Shown here piece after piece: positions 25,528-33,880 of a DNA stretch of 64,000 nucleotides. Source of the DNA: Chitinophagaceae bacterium (GTDB lineage: Bacteria > Bacteroidota > Bacteroidia > Chitinophagales > Chitinophagaceae); NCBI GenBank assembly GCA_947371755.1, contig CANBQT010000005.1:33775-97774 (forward strand), in the 5' to 3' direction. The first letter of the stretch is position 1, and every line of letters starts with the position of its first letter. The notes below the pieces were generated by a model, which was not told the origin of the DNA, did not search any database, and saw only the letters and a program-made list of their open reading frames with translations. The translations under genes and the position numbers were made by a program.

Positions 25528-26696
25528 TTGTGCAATTGCTTTAACCAATCTTGCATAGCCAATATCACTTTTAGAGAAACGTCTTGTCTGAATTTTGTGT
25601 CGATTACTTTTTTTTCATCGTCTGCATTACTCAGAAAAGCAATCTCTAAAAGTGCATTTGGAAAATCTGTAGGTTGATTCAAAGTAAAATTGAAGTTCCC
25701 AACATTTCCAAATTCACTGAGTTTTAATTCAAGCATTCTTTTTAATAATGCTTGTGATAAAGGTCGAAATCCAATATGCTTATAATAGGTACTAACTCCC
25801 GAAACTAATTCATTGGCAGATGAATTAAAATGCAGGCTAATTAAAAAATCCGGGTTCTGTTCTTGTAGAAATAAGATGCGGTCTTTGATGTCAAAACTAG
25901 TGTCGGCGTTTCTAGTCATGATAACTTTTTTAACCCCTAATTTCTTTAAATTTTTTTCCAAAGATTTTGCATAGAGCAATGTATATTCTTTCTCACTCGT
26001 TTTTCTTTTGATGCCATCAGTGCCAGAATTATTGCCCCCATGACCCGCGTCGATAGCTATCACCATTTTTTTAAGATCCAATATGGCGGGTTGTCTTTTT
26101 ACTCTGAGTACCAAATTTTTCCCCACATAGGATAGGCTATAACCCCAATGCTGAGCGTGTTTCAGCTCAATGGTTACCCGTACCACATCATCTTCCACCT
26201 GATTATAATAAACGTTTTTGATCTCTTTTACTGATTGTAATTGTGTGATCCAATTGGTATTGGATTGAACCCCATAAATGTCAACCATAATTTTAGATGG
26301 CTCTATTTCCATCCAGGATTTATAGGGAAGGTGCTCATCGAGATGCATGCTCACATAATCATATAACGAATCGCCTTTGACTAAAAATGAGCCCGTTAAA
26401 TAATAGGGCCTGGACTTCATTGCAGAATCGTGTCTGATATAATTTTTGTCGATATAGGCCCGATGAAATTTTGAAAGTTGTACCGTGTATAAATCATTAG
26501 TGGAATCCACCACTTTTAAAAGAATATTGGTATCGATATATCCCATTTTAGTGCCACCCAATCGATCATCTCCTAAACCATAGAGGAGTGATGGTAATTT
26601 TCCAGTGGATGTAACCAACCAATTATTTGTTTCATCTTTTTGCGCAAAAACAAAAAGATACATGAACAAAAAGCTACATAGTAAGATTCCTCTCAT
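25524..26696 (-). CDS. N-acetylmuramoyl-L-alanine amidase (Amidase_3)
   Basis: A 390-residue exported amidase that cuts the bond between N-acetylmuramic acid and the stem peptide in peptidoglycan. A signal peptide (MRGILLCSFLFMYLFVFAQ) is followed by an AMIN-like beta domain with SH3-like strands, then Amidase_3 from about 215: zinc His in AIDAGHGGNNSG, Glu in SEKEYT, second His in ISLHFNSS, and catalytic Glu in LLEIAFLSN. The ATG at 26696 fits the signal peptide; a TTG eight codons upstream does not. Confidence 0.92.
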   Translation of the reverse strand: MRGILLCSFLFMYLFVFAQKDETNNWLVTSTGKLPSLLYGLGDDRLGGTKMGYIDTNILLKVVDSTNDLYTVQLSKFHRAYIDKNYIRHDSAMKSRPYYLTGSFLVKGDSLYDYVSMHLDEHLPYKSWMEIEPSKIMVDIYGVQSNTNWITQLQSVKEIKNVYYNQVEDDVVRVTIELKHAQHWGYSLSYVGKNLVLRVKRQPAILDLKKMVIAIDAGHGGNNSGTDGIKRKTSEKEYTLLYAKSLEKNLKKLGVKKVIMTRNADTSFDIKDRILFLQEQNPDFLISLHFNSSANELVSGVSTYYKHIGFRPLSQALLKRMLELKLSEFGNVGNFNFTLNQPTDFPNALLEIAFLSNADDEKKVIDTKFRQDVSLKVILAMQDWLKQLHN

Positions 26697-26775
26697 TATT
26701 TGAAGGTAAAAAAATCTCAAGGTAAAAAGCTAGAAAATAACATGAAATGTCATAGAAAAAGGGAGTAAATCCGGA

Positions 26776-26812
26776 AAAAGAAAAAGCCTTAGCATTTTTA
26801 ATACTAAGGCCT
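26776..26812 (-). terminator. Terminator of the acyl-CoA dehydrogenase gene
   Basis: On the minus strand AAGGCCTTAG and CTAAGGCTT form a stem with an AT-rich loop, followed by TTTTTC and more T. It lies about 75 bases after the stop. Confidence 0.75.
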
Positions 26813-26887
26813 TATCTGAGCAAGCAATCGTAAGATTATCGATTTGTTAAATTTAGAGTAATTTTTCTATACGCGCCAAAATTTTCT

Positions 26888-28678
26888 TTAGAACTTATAC
26901 CCTTTATTTGCGATCATCTTATCTGCTATTCTCCTGCGGGCATCTTTGCAATTAAAAGGCTCCACTTTGGTGAACCTTTTTAGTCCAATATGCATCATTC
27001 TAAGTTCATCGCCCTCAGAGAAGCTGTTCAAGGCATCTTTTCCGGCTTTATTAATCCTGTCGGCCGCATCATATAAATAGGTTCTCATCATGTCTGCATG
27101 TACAGAAGTCTCCGTTTCACCCTTTCTTTCGGTAAGTTTCATCACCCTCAATAAAGCACTTTCAGCATTATATACATCAATGCTCATATCTGCTATATTC
27201 ATCAGGATCTCCTGTTCTTTATCTAAGCTCATCATGAGTTTCTGAACAGCTGCACCTGCTACCATCAGAATGGCTTTCTTGAAGTTTGCAATGTATTTGC
27301 GCTCTTTTACAAATGCCCCCTCCTCATCGCTGTTGAAATCCGGGATGCTCATTAGCTCTTTTTGAACTGCCATGGCTGGTCCCATCAGATCAAGCTTTCC
27401 TTTCATCGCGCGTTTTAATACCATATCAACCGTTAATAATCGATTGATCTCATTAGTGCCTTCGTAGATCCTATTGATCCTGCTATCGCGATAAGCCCTT
27501 GAAATCTGGTATTCATCACTAAATCCATTACCTCCGTGAATCTGAACGCCCTCATCTACCACAAAATCGAGGGTCTCACTTCCATAAACTTTAAGCATAG
27601 CACACTCAATGGCAAATTCTTCTGCCGCTCCTAAAAGTGATTCTGCAAATGTTTTGCCCTGAGCTTTCAATGAATGCTCTGCATCGTCGATCCACTTAGC
27701 GGTTCTATACAAAGCTGATTCACAAACAAAAAGCCTGGTTGCTATTTCTCCCAACTTATGCTTGATAGCACCAAATTTTGAAATGGAAATTTTAAACTGC
27801 TCTCTGTCGATGGCATACTGAGTAGATACTTCCGCGGCTTTTTTGGCACCGCCTAAAGTAGCTGCACACAATTTTAATCTGCCTATATTTAGAATATTGA
27901 AAGCAATGATATGGCCTTTACCAATTTCACCTAATACATTTTCGACTGGTACTTTGCAATCCTGAAAATAGAGTTGTACCGTAGAAGAACCCTTGATTCC
28001 CATTTTATGCTCTTCGGGACCCTGAGTAAAGCCTTCCATACCACGCTCCAGAATGAAGGCGGTAAATTTATCGCCATCGATTTTAGCAAACACGGTATAT
28101 ACATCTGCAAAACCACCGTTAGTGATCCAGCATTTTTGTCCGTTTAAGATATAGTATTTCCCATCATCGCTCAATTTAGCAGTGCTTTTTGCACCCAATG
28201 CATCGCTACCACTATTTGGTTCTGTTAAACCATATGCCCCTGTCCATTCGCCACTAGCTAATTTAGGGATGTACTTATCCTTCTGTGCATCTGTACCAAA
28301 ATACAAGATTGGTAAAGAACCGATTCCTGTATGCGCAGCAATAGCTACAGAGAAAGAATATCCGCCACCAATTCCTTCGTTCACAATAGTAGAAGTGATA
28401 AAGTCTTTTCCTAATCCACCATATTGTTCAGGAAAAGAAGTAGCTAATATACCCTGCTCTCCTGCTTTCTTCACTAAGGAAGGCATCAAACCAGGTTCTA
28501 ATTTTTCAATGCGGTCAATCACTGGCAAAATTTCTGCCAATACAAACTGGTCGCACATTTCCATCACCATTTTCTGTTCCTCGTCAAAGTCTTCGGGAAT
28601 AAAGGTTTCAAAAGGATCGCTTTCTTTAATGATCCATTCACCACCTTTCAATGCCGTTATTGGTTTTGTTGTTTCCAT
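26888..28678 (-). CDS. Acyl-CoA dehydrogenase, long (about 600-residue) type
   Basis: A 596-residue flavoprotein for the first step of fatty-acyl-CoA beta-oxidation. The three-domain core is clear: TSFPEQYGGLGKDF, the FAD motif YGLTEPNSGSDALGAKST, WITNGGFADVYTVFAK, MGIKGSSTVQLYF, and RDSRINRIYEGTNEINR near 400. About 180 extra C-terminal residues, helical, are typical of this long subgroup (very-long-chain-like). It lies 35 bases after the MarR gene on the same strand, so MarR likely regulates it (inference). Confidence 0.92.
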   Translation of the reverse strand: METTKPITALKGGEWIIKESDPFETFIPEDFDEEQKMVMEMCDQFVLAEILPVIDRIEKLEPGLMPSLVKKAGEQGILATSFPEQYGGLGKDFITSTIVNEGIGGGYSFSVAIAAHTGIGSLPILYFGTDAQKDKYIPKLASGEWTGAYGLTEPNSGSDALGAKSTAKLSDDGKYYILNGQKCWITNGGFADVYTVFAKIDGDKFTAFILERGMEGFTQGPEEHKMGIKGSSTVQLYFQDCKVPVENVLGEIGKGHIIAFNILNIGRLKLCAATLGGAKKAAEVSTQYAIDREQFKISISKFGAIKHKLGEIATRLFVCESALYRTAKWIDDAEHSLKAQGKTFAESLLGAAEEFAIECAMLKVYGSETLDFVVDEGVQIHGGNGFSDEYQISRAYRDSRINRIYEGTNEINRLLTVDMVLKRAMKGKLDLMGPAMAVQKELMSIPDFNSDEEGAFVKERKYIANFKKAILMVAGAAVQKLMMSLDKEQEILMNIADMSIDVYNAESALLRVMKLTERKGETETSVHADMMRTYLYDAADRINKAGKDALNSFSEGDELRMMHIGLKRFTKVEPFNCKDARRRIADKMIANKGYKF

Positions 28679-28713
28679 GGAAGAAAATTTATTAATTGTT
28701 TTTTACGATGTTA

Positions 28714-29154
28714 TTACGTGAGGTTATCATACACTTTTTGAAATACGATCTTCACTATTTCGATGTCTTCTTTTTTCACTCCTTCTAATGCTTCACTCAT
28801 GGTTTGATTGGCCAGGTCGATCGTTACATTTTGAATCTGCTTGGCAGCTTCTGTTAAGCATACCAGGTTGATACGGCGATCCGACTTGGAAGGCATTCGT
28901 TTAACCATGGCCTGTTTCTCTAAATTGTCGATCAAGCGAGTGATACTTGGCTTATCTCTGAATGTACGATTACATAGTTCCTGCTGACTCAAACAATCTT
29001 CCTTCCATAAATGGTATAAAATACTCCATTGTTCAATGGTTATTTCAAGACCAGCATTGCGAAAATTCTTCTGAAGTCGGCGAGCAACAGCAGTAGAGGC
29101 CATCCCATTGATGACGCTATATAATTCTCCTCTTTTAAAATGGTTGTTTGGCAT
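28714..29154 (-). CDS. MarR-family regulator
   Basis: A 146-residue winged-helix repressor. The HTH spans about 55-100 (CLSQQELCNRTFRDKPSITRLIDNLEKQAMVKRM) with a wing in PSKSDRRINLVCLTE. It precedes and likely shares a transcript with the acyl-CoA dehydrogenase, suggesting an acyl-CoA or fatty-acid signal, as for other MarR proteins next to such genes; this is inference. Confidence 0.9.
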   Translation of the reverse strand: MPNNHFKRGELYSVINGMASTAVARRLQKNFRNAGLEITIEQWSILYHLWKEDCLSQQELCNRTFRDKPSITRLIDNLEKQAMVKRMPSKSDRRINLVCLTEAAKQIQNVTIDLANQTMSEALEGVKKEDIEIVKIVFQKVYDNLT

Positions 29155-29270
29155 ATAGTTAGTTATGCAACTAATTCAAAGTAAGTTTGTTTGTGCGATA
29201 CCACCAAGTATTTTAACGTTAATTTTTGGTCATTCATTAAAATTCGAACCCCAATGGTTTTCTTTGTAGT

Positions 29271-30419
29271 ATGTATCAGGTATTATTGATCACAGCCATT
29301 GTTTTAACTACCCTGTATTGCTTACTCATTATCCTTTACAGGAGATGGTTTTTAGAATTACCAAGATTTGAGGCCCCCAATAATCTGATACCCCAAACCA
29401 GGTTTTCGGTGATTATACCAGCAAGAAACGAAGCGGAAAATGTTGATCAATTTTTGCCTTCCATATTAGAACAACAATATCCCTCTGAATTGTTTGAGGT
29501 AATTGTTATCAATGATCATTCAACTGATGATACTGCAGAAAGAGTGCGTTTGCTTCAACTAAAATATTCCCATCTCTCCCTGATTGAACTATCAGACCAT
29601 GTGGAACAAGGAGCAACTAATGCCTATAAGAAAAAAGCTATAGAAATTGCCATCGCTCAAAGCAAAGGTGATTGGATCGTTACCACTGATGCAGATTGCA
29701 AAGCTGATTCAGCATGGCTAAAACAGTATGATGCTTATATACAAGTAAAACAACCCGTTTTTATAGCTGCTCCTGTGATGTTTTTTAATACCGGAACTTT
29801 TCTTTCGATATTTCAAGTGCTCGATTTTATGAGTCTGCAGGGAATCACCGCAGCAGCAGTGAGTGCAGGAAGTCATGCTATGTGTAACGGAGCCAACCTG
29901 GCTTACCTTAAAACCGCGTTCTATGAAGTTGGTCAGTTCAAAGGTATCGACCATATTGCCAGTGGCGATGATATGTTATTGATGCAAAAGATCAAGCAAA
30001 AATTTCCAGGGAAACTAGGATACTTATTTCAGGAAAAAGCTATTATCCAAACTGCAGCCATGCCAGATTGGAAAAGCTTTTTAAATCAGCGGATTCGATG
30101 GGCCAGTAAAGCAGACAGCTATCAGGATAAGCGTATCTTTTGGGTTTTGTTAATGGTGTATCTTCTAAACCTTGCATTGCTGATGCTGTCAATAGCAGCG
30201 TCATTTGAAGTAAATGGATGGAATCATTTTGTGATGCTGGTTTCGATCAAAACAATCGTGGAATTAAGTTTTATGATTCCTATCAGTCGCTTTTTTGGCT
30301 TAATAGAAATAATGGGCTGGTTTCCATTGATGCAACCTTTTCATATGCTGTATACTGTAATAGCAGGCTGGTTAGGCAAGTTTGGCTCCTACCAATGGAA
30401 AGGTAGAAAACTGCAGTAG
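29271..30419 (+). CDS. Family 2 glycosyltransferase, membrane-bound
   Basis: A 382-residue GT2 enzyme. One N-terminal helix (VLLITAIVLTTLYCLLIILY) is followed by a GT-A domain: FSVIIPARNEAENV, NDHSTDDT, the DxD motif TTDADCKAD, ASGDDMLLMQKI, and the QRIRW motif of processive transferases. Three or four C-terminal helices complete it. It likely adds sugars to a lipid or polysaccharide at the inner membrane. The O-antigen ligase and Wzz-like genes lie convergent to it, forming a small polysaccharide locus. Confidence 0.88.
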   Translation: MYQVLLITAIVLTTLYCLLIILYRRWFLELPRFEAPNNLIPQTRFSVIIPARNEAENVDQFLPSILEQQYPSELFEVIVINDHSTDDTAERVRLLQLKYSHLSLIELSDHVEQGATNAYKKKAIEIAIAQSKGDWIVTTDADCKADSAWLKQYDAYIQVKQPVFIAAPVMFFNTGTFLSIFQVLDFMSLQGITAAAVSAGSHAMCNGANLAYLKTAFYEVGQFKGIDHIASGDDMLLMQKIKQKFPGKLGYLFQEKAIIQTAAMPDWKSFLNQRIRWASKADSYQDKRIFWVLLMVYLLNLALLMLSIAASFEVNGWNHFVMLVSIKTIVELSFMIPISRFFGLIEIMGWFPLMQPFHMLYTVIAGWLGKFGSYQWKGRKLQ

Positions 30420-30439
30420 CTTCAATGGGGGGGGCGGAA

Positions 30440-30529
30440 CTAAGCTTTTTTCGATTCAGGCCACCATGCATATAACATCATAACAATCATGGCTATTAAT
30501 GCGATGGGAAATAATAAAAAACTTTTCAT
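30440..30529 (-). CDS. 29-residue single-helix membrane peptide
   Basis: On the minus strand a 29-codon reading begins MKSFLLFPIALIAMIVMMLY and ends AWWPESKKA. It has a basic start, one hydrophobic helix of about 20 residues, a WWP interface motif and a charged tail, as in genuine one-helix membrane peptides. It is 21 bases beyond the GT2 stop on the opposite strand and follows the O-antigen ligase gene's downstream end direction-wise at a distance, so it would be its own transcript. No family recognised. Confidence 0.45.
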   Translation of the reverse strand: MKSFLLFPIALIAMIVMMLYAWWPESKKA

Positions 30530-30687
30530 GGTATATCTTTAAGTTTAATTAAGACTCCCTTGCTTAAAGAAAGTTTAATACAGGGTTTAAAATTTAATAA
30601 TACCTACTATTAGATACGTCAATAAATGAATTTTGTTGCCTTCCAAGTAAAAAAAAGAGGGAGATCAATGGGGATACAGAAAACTAT

Positions 30688-32133
30688 CTATGCGATTGAC
30701 TGGTATTCTTCTGCTAATTTACGATTTACAACAAACACAAATCCAAGGCATAACCAAAATAAAGACCCGATCTTATCAGTCTCGATCATATCGCTCATAA
30801 AATTAATCGAAAGGATCATAGCTAATATGACTGCCACGGTAATTGTTACCATTCTATAGAAGGGATCTTGCAGTTTATGATATATATATTGAAGTCTAAA
30901 AAGCATACCTACCCACAATAACACTAATAATAGCAAACCCGGGATGCCCTGCTCTGTGAGGGTGAGTAAAAAATAATTATGGATGGTACTATGTTCGGGA
31001 TTATCGCTCACCCATGTTTCAAAACTGTTCAGGGTATAGGGTCGGTAATTGTTGTAAAAATTATTCGGGCCAAAGCCAGTAACTGGTTTTTCCACAAACA
31101 TGCGAAATCCTGCTACCCATCTATAAAAACGTTCTGCATTGGAAACGTCCTTTAAGTTGATAGTGGCAGCAATATGTTCTGAAAAATCAGTATGGAAAAT
31201 GGTATGATCATGGTCTGGTGCAAAACGCATATAATGATAATCTACGAATAGCCAGGAACCAGCCAGAAGGATAACGGAGATCGCTATGATACTTATTTTT
31301 TTGACCCAGTTCCACTCCATCAAGAAAGCAAAAACTACTCCCACTATAAGTGCCACCCATGCACCTCTGGAGTAAGAAAAGAATAATCCGATCAAGCTGA
31401 TCAGGATTGCAATTGATATCCATTTTCTGTATTTATGCTCTCTTGATGTTAAAAATCTCAGTGCAAATGCGGGTGCCAGTAGACAGACCAGCATAGAAGA
31501 ATAGTTCACATGATTTCTAAAAAAGGGGAACACGGTTTTTTTGATATCAATAAAACTAAATCCATACCATGCATGACGTACTAAGGTTTGCATCACCACG
31601 AAAAACATAGGAATCAAAAGAAATAACACTAATTTTTTAATCCTCGTTTGAGAATGCAGCACTAACTGCGGCATCAAAACAAAGGGAACAATGTACCAGA
31701 TTCTTGCCAGGATAAATTTTAAAGAAAGCAAACTATTACTTGCAAAACAGGCACTGATACATGCCCATGCCATGATACAAATAAGGATCAGAAAAAGTGG
31801 TTCCCTAGACAGATTGGAAGGAAACCATTTGGGCTGATGTATCATTTTGAGGATGACCAGTCCGGTTAACAACATCATGCACAACTCATCCGGAAAATCA
31901 ATTCCCAGTGATGCAGTGATATTTAATTCTGAAGATAATGGGAGTGCTAGAATCAATAACCAAAAGAGATCTTCCGTTCTGTTTACACAAAAATGAAACA
32001 GGAAAGGAAATATTAACCACAGAAAGGGTATTGCTACAATCAGATACGAGTGAAACAGAATCGATAATACAATGCAAACAAAAAATAAGCAGATGGCAAA
32101 GTAAAATTGATATGATACTTTTCTGGAAAACAT
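30688..32133 (-). CDS. O-antigen ligase/polymerase-family membrane protein
   Basis: A 481-residue protein with about eleven membrane helices and a Wzy_C/WaaL-type periplasmic loop (GFRMFVEKPVTGFGPNNFYNN, then NPEHSTIHNYFLLTLTEQG). Such proteins join glycan units to lipid carriers or polymerise them in the periplasm. The Arg and His of that loop (SYSRGAW; HSTIHNYF) are present. Its start overlaps the stop of the Wzz-like gene by one base (ATG/TAA), showing tight translational coupling. Whether it is ligase or polymerase cannot be told from sequence. Confidence 0.85.
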   Translation of the reverse strand: MFSRKVSYQFYFAICLFFVCIVLSILFHSYLIVAIPFLWLIFPFLFHFCVNRTEDLFWLLILALPLSSELNITASLGIDFPDELCMMLLTGLVILKMIHQPKWFPSNLSREPLFLILICIMAWACISACFASNSLLSLKFILARIWYIVPFVLMPQLVLHSQTRIKKLVLFLLIPMFFVVMQTLVRHAWYGFSFIDIKKTVFPFFRNHVNYSSMLVCLLAPAFALRFLTSREHKYRKWISIAILISLIGLFFSYSRGAWVALIVGVVFAFLMEWNWVKKISIIAISVILLAGSWLFVDYHYMRFAPDHDHTIFHTDFSEHIAATINLKDVSNAERFYRWVAGFRMFVEKPVTGFGPNNFYNNYRPYTLNSFETWVSDNPEHSTIHNYFLLTLTEQGIPGLLLLVLLWVGMLFRLQYIYHKLQDPFYRMVTITVAVILAMILSINFMSDMIETDKIGSLFWLCLGFVFVVNRKLAEEYQSIA

Positions 32134-32996
32134 TATAACGAATCTTCTCTATGATATATCAGTAGTACCAATACCCCAAATACCAGACTAATTAAACCCG
32201 TAAAAATCAACACTTCAAGGATATTTGGCTTTTCAAATTTTGCAGACGGAGCAGCCGTTTCAAGCACAAATAATGCAGGCGCATTATTATCAATCGCAAG
32301 TTTTAATTCACTAGCAGCTTTTTGTTGTGCATTTATTTGTTCGTATAAACTATTGGATCTGACATAGTCTAACTGAGATGCATTTTCTTTTTCAATCTTT
32401 ATTTTATTGCTACACACTTCATAGAGCTTAGTCAAAGAATCGATCGAATGATTATAATTCAATAGCATTTTTTCATAGCCGGATTTCCAGATGGATTCTT
32501 CTTTCATACGAGTGATCTCTACCATTCTATTAACTATTTTGGCAGAGAGGTCGGCATCTTTAGTCCAGATAGAGATCTTTAATTGTGCCATTTCAGTTTT
32601 TTGAATACTGATATCATCTTTTAATTCTAACACTGCTAAACGTCGCAATCTCTTATGTTCTTCTCCTTTTAAATCATAGTAACCAATCAAATTAAATTCA
32701 TCCACCAACTGTTTGTAAACAGTATCCATTAATGCAATGCCGTTGATTCTTTCTAAATCATCACCTGATCCAAATACAGAATAAAGGTTTTGAATATTTT
32801 GGTTGAGTAAATGTGCTTTATCTGCCAGATTAGGATTGGCAGAAACTACGATTGATGCAGCATAATATTTTTTGGGAACGATAAATAGTGCAACAGAAGC
32901 AACCAACAAAGAAGCCAACACAAAAAATAACAATTGCTTCCATTTGGTTTGAAGCAGGTGCATGGTTGATTGAAGATTAAATGACTGGGTTTGCAT
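32133..32996 (-). CDS. Wzz-like chain-length determinant protein
   Basis: A 287-residue inner-membrane protein with the Wzz topology: helix 1 at about 19-42 (KQLLFFVLASLLVASVALFI), a periplasmic coiled-coil region with long heptad-like stretches (YNHSIDSLTKLYEVCSNKIKIEKENA), and helix 2 at about 258-280. These proteins set polysaccharide length. It lacks a C-terminal tyrosine kinase domain. It is coupled to the O-antigen ligase gene by a one-base overlap. Confidence 0.85.
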   Translation of the reverse strand: MQTQSFNLQSTMHLLQTKWKQLLFFVLASLLVASVALFIVPKKYYAASIVVSANPNLADKAHLLNQNIQNLYSVFGSGDDLERINGIALMDTVYKQLVDEFNLIGYYDLKGEEHKRLRRLAVLELKDDISIQKTEMAQLKISIWTKDADLSAKIVNRMVEITRMKEESIWKSGYEKMLLNYNHSIDSLTKLYEVCSNKIKIEKENASQLDYVRSNSLYEQINAQQKAASELKLAIDNNAPALFVLETAAPSAKFEKPNILEVLIFTGLISLVFGVLVLLIYHREDSL

Positions 32997-33027
32997 GGTT
33001 CGAAAATTCTATAAATGAAACATTAGT

Positions 33028-33495
33028 TTAAGGTGCAATCACAACATTCCTTGTTAAGCTTTCGTCAAGAGAAATAAATGTTTCTGTTCTTTCAATTCCC
33101 TTGATCTTCTGTAACTCATCATGCAACACATAACGTAGTTGTTTGATGTCTTTACAAACAATTTCAGCAAACATACTATAGTTACCAGTAGTATAGTTTA
33201 ACCGAACAATTTGTGGAATTTTCTTCAACTCTTTAGCCACACTATCGTATAAAGAACTTTTTTCTAAAAATATGCCAATAAAAGCGATCACATCGTACCC
33301 TAAAATTTTGAGGTCTATCGATAATTTTTTACCTTTAACAATACCAGATTCTTCGAGCTTCTTTATACGTACGTGTATTGTTCCGCCAGATACGAAAAGC
33401 TTCTTACCTAAATCAGCGTAAGAAATCTCTGCATCTTCCATCATTTCCTGAATTATTTGCAGGTCCAATTTGTCTAAGTTCAATTTGGGTGTCAT
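33028..33495 (-). CDS. Lrp/AsnC-family regulator
   Basis: A 155-residue feast/famine regulator. An N-terminal HTH (LDLQIIQEMMEDAEISYADLGKKLFVSGGTIHVRIKKLEESG) precedes a RAM ligand-binding domain (VIAFIGIFLE, TGNYSMFAEIVCKDIKQL, IKGIERTETFISL). It likely senses an amino acid. Its start lies divergent to the promoter of the tRNA-like RNA gene, separated by about 85 bases. Confidence 0.92.
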   Translation of the reverse strand: MTPKLNLDKLDLQIIQEMMEDAEISYADLGKKLFVSGGTIHVRIKKLEESGIVKGKKLSIDLKILGYDVIAFIGIFLEKSSLYDSVAKELKKIPQIVRLNYTTGNYSMFAEIVCKDIKQLRYVLHDELQKIKGIERTETFISLDESLTRNVVIAP

Positions 33496-33579
33496 AATGA
33501 TGCTTGGTTTTAAATATTATCTAATAATAGAAGCAATATATTGAATAATATCTATACTTTATAAAAATTCATTAAAATA

Positions 33580-33612
33580 TTTGTAAAAATGGGATGAACG
33601 GTTATATATTTG
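33580..33612 (+). promoter_or_regulatory. Full Bacteroidota promoter of the tRNA-like RNA
   Basis: A -33 TTTG at 33580-33583 and a -7 TATATTTG (exact TAnnTTTG) at 33605-33612 are separated by 21 bases, the usual spacing. It is the best-formed promoter in the window. Transcription would begin near 33617-33620, about 25 bases before the folded RNA. Confidence 0.8.
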
Positions 33613-33641
33613 TCCTCCAAACAATGAAGTAGTTCTTTATA

Positions 33642-33806
33642 CTGTGGGGTGATGAAATTTTTGGCAGACATGCCCTCTTGTCTCGGGGGTGAAGATCAAA
33701 GGATAAACGTAGCATAGAGCCACTTCGCAAGGAGTGACCAGGGTCGACCACTGAACTTTGTACTATGGCTAACTTCTTCGTGGAGGTTCGATCCCTCCCC
33801 CTACAG
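33642..33806 (+). ncRNA. Free-standing tRNA-like RNA with a 92-nt variable-arm domain
   Basis: The RNA has all tRNA arms. Acceptor stem 33643-33649 with 33799-33805 (7 bp, one G-U; C33642-G33806 could add an eighth). D stem 33652-33654/33669-33671 with a 14-nt loop holding GG, as in Leu/Ser tRNAs. Anticodon stem 33673-33677/33685-33689 around UUGUCUC, formally anticodon GUC with an unusual U37. T stem 33782-33786/33794-33798 with loop UUCGAUC. Instead of a variable arm, 33690-33781 form a branched domain: helix 33690-33695/33775-33780, helix 33710-33717/33763-33771 with one bulge, and hairpin CACUUC-GCAA-GGAGUG (33721-33736). No CCA is encoded. A strong promoter and a terminator flank it. I know of no family with this layout. 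Confidence 0.65.
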
Positions 33807-33810
33807 CACT

Positions 33811-33850
33811 AAAATCTCCAATGAAATAAAATTCATTGGAGATTTTTATT
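33811..33850 (+). terminator. Terminator of the tRNA-like RNA
   Basis: AAAATCTCCAATGAA pairs perfectly with TTCATTGGAGATTTT (15 bp), followed by more T. It begins five bases after the RNA's 3' end and may also serve the minus-strand gene ending at 33881. Confidence 0.85.
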
Positions 33851-33880
33851 GTATGTCAGTTACAACTTCATTTTACCATA

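Noticed and set aside
33642..33806. tmRNA (ssrA)
   Set aside because: No tag reading frame ending in Ala-Ala, a normal D stem is present, and the length is under half of a Bacteroidota tmRNA.
33642..33806. Bacterial Y RNA (YrlA) with tRNA-like module
   Set aside because: Here the two ends form the acceptor stem and the extra domain is internal, the opposite of YrlA as I know it; no Ro60 or rtcB gene is nearby. Kept only as a remote option.
33642..33806. tRNA-Leu carrying a group I intron
   Set aside because: The inserted segment is about 92 nt, too short for a group I intron, and lies in the variable region rather than the anticodon loop.
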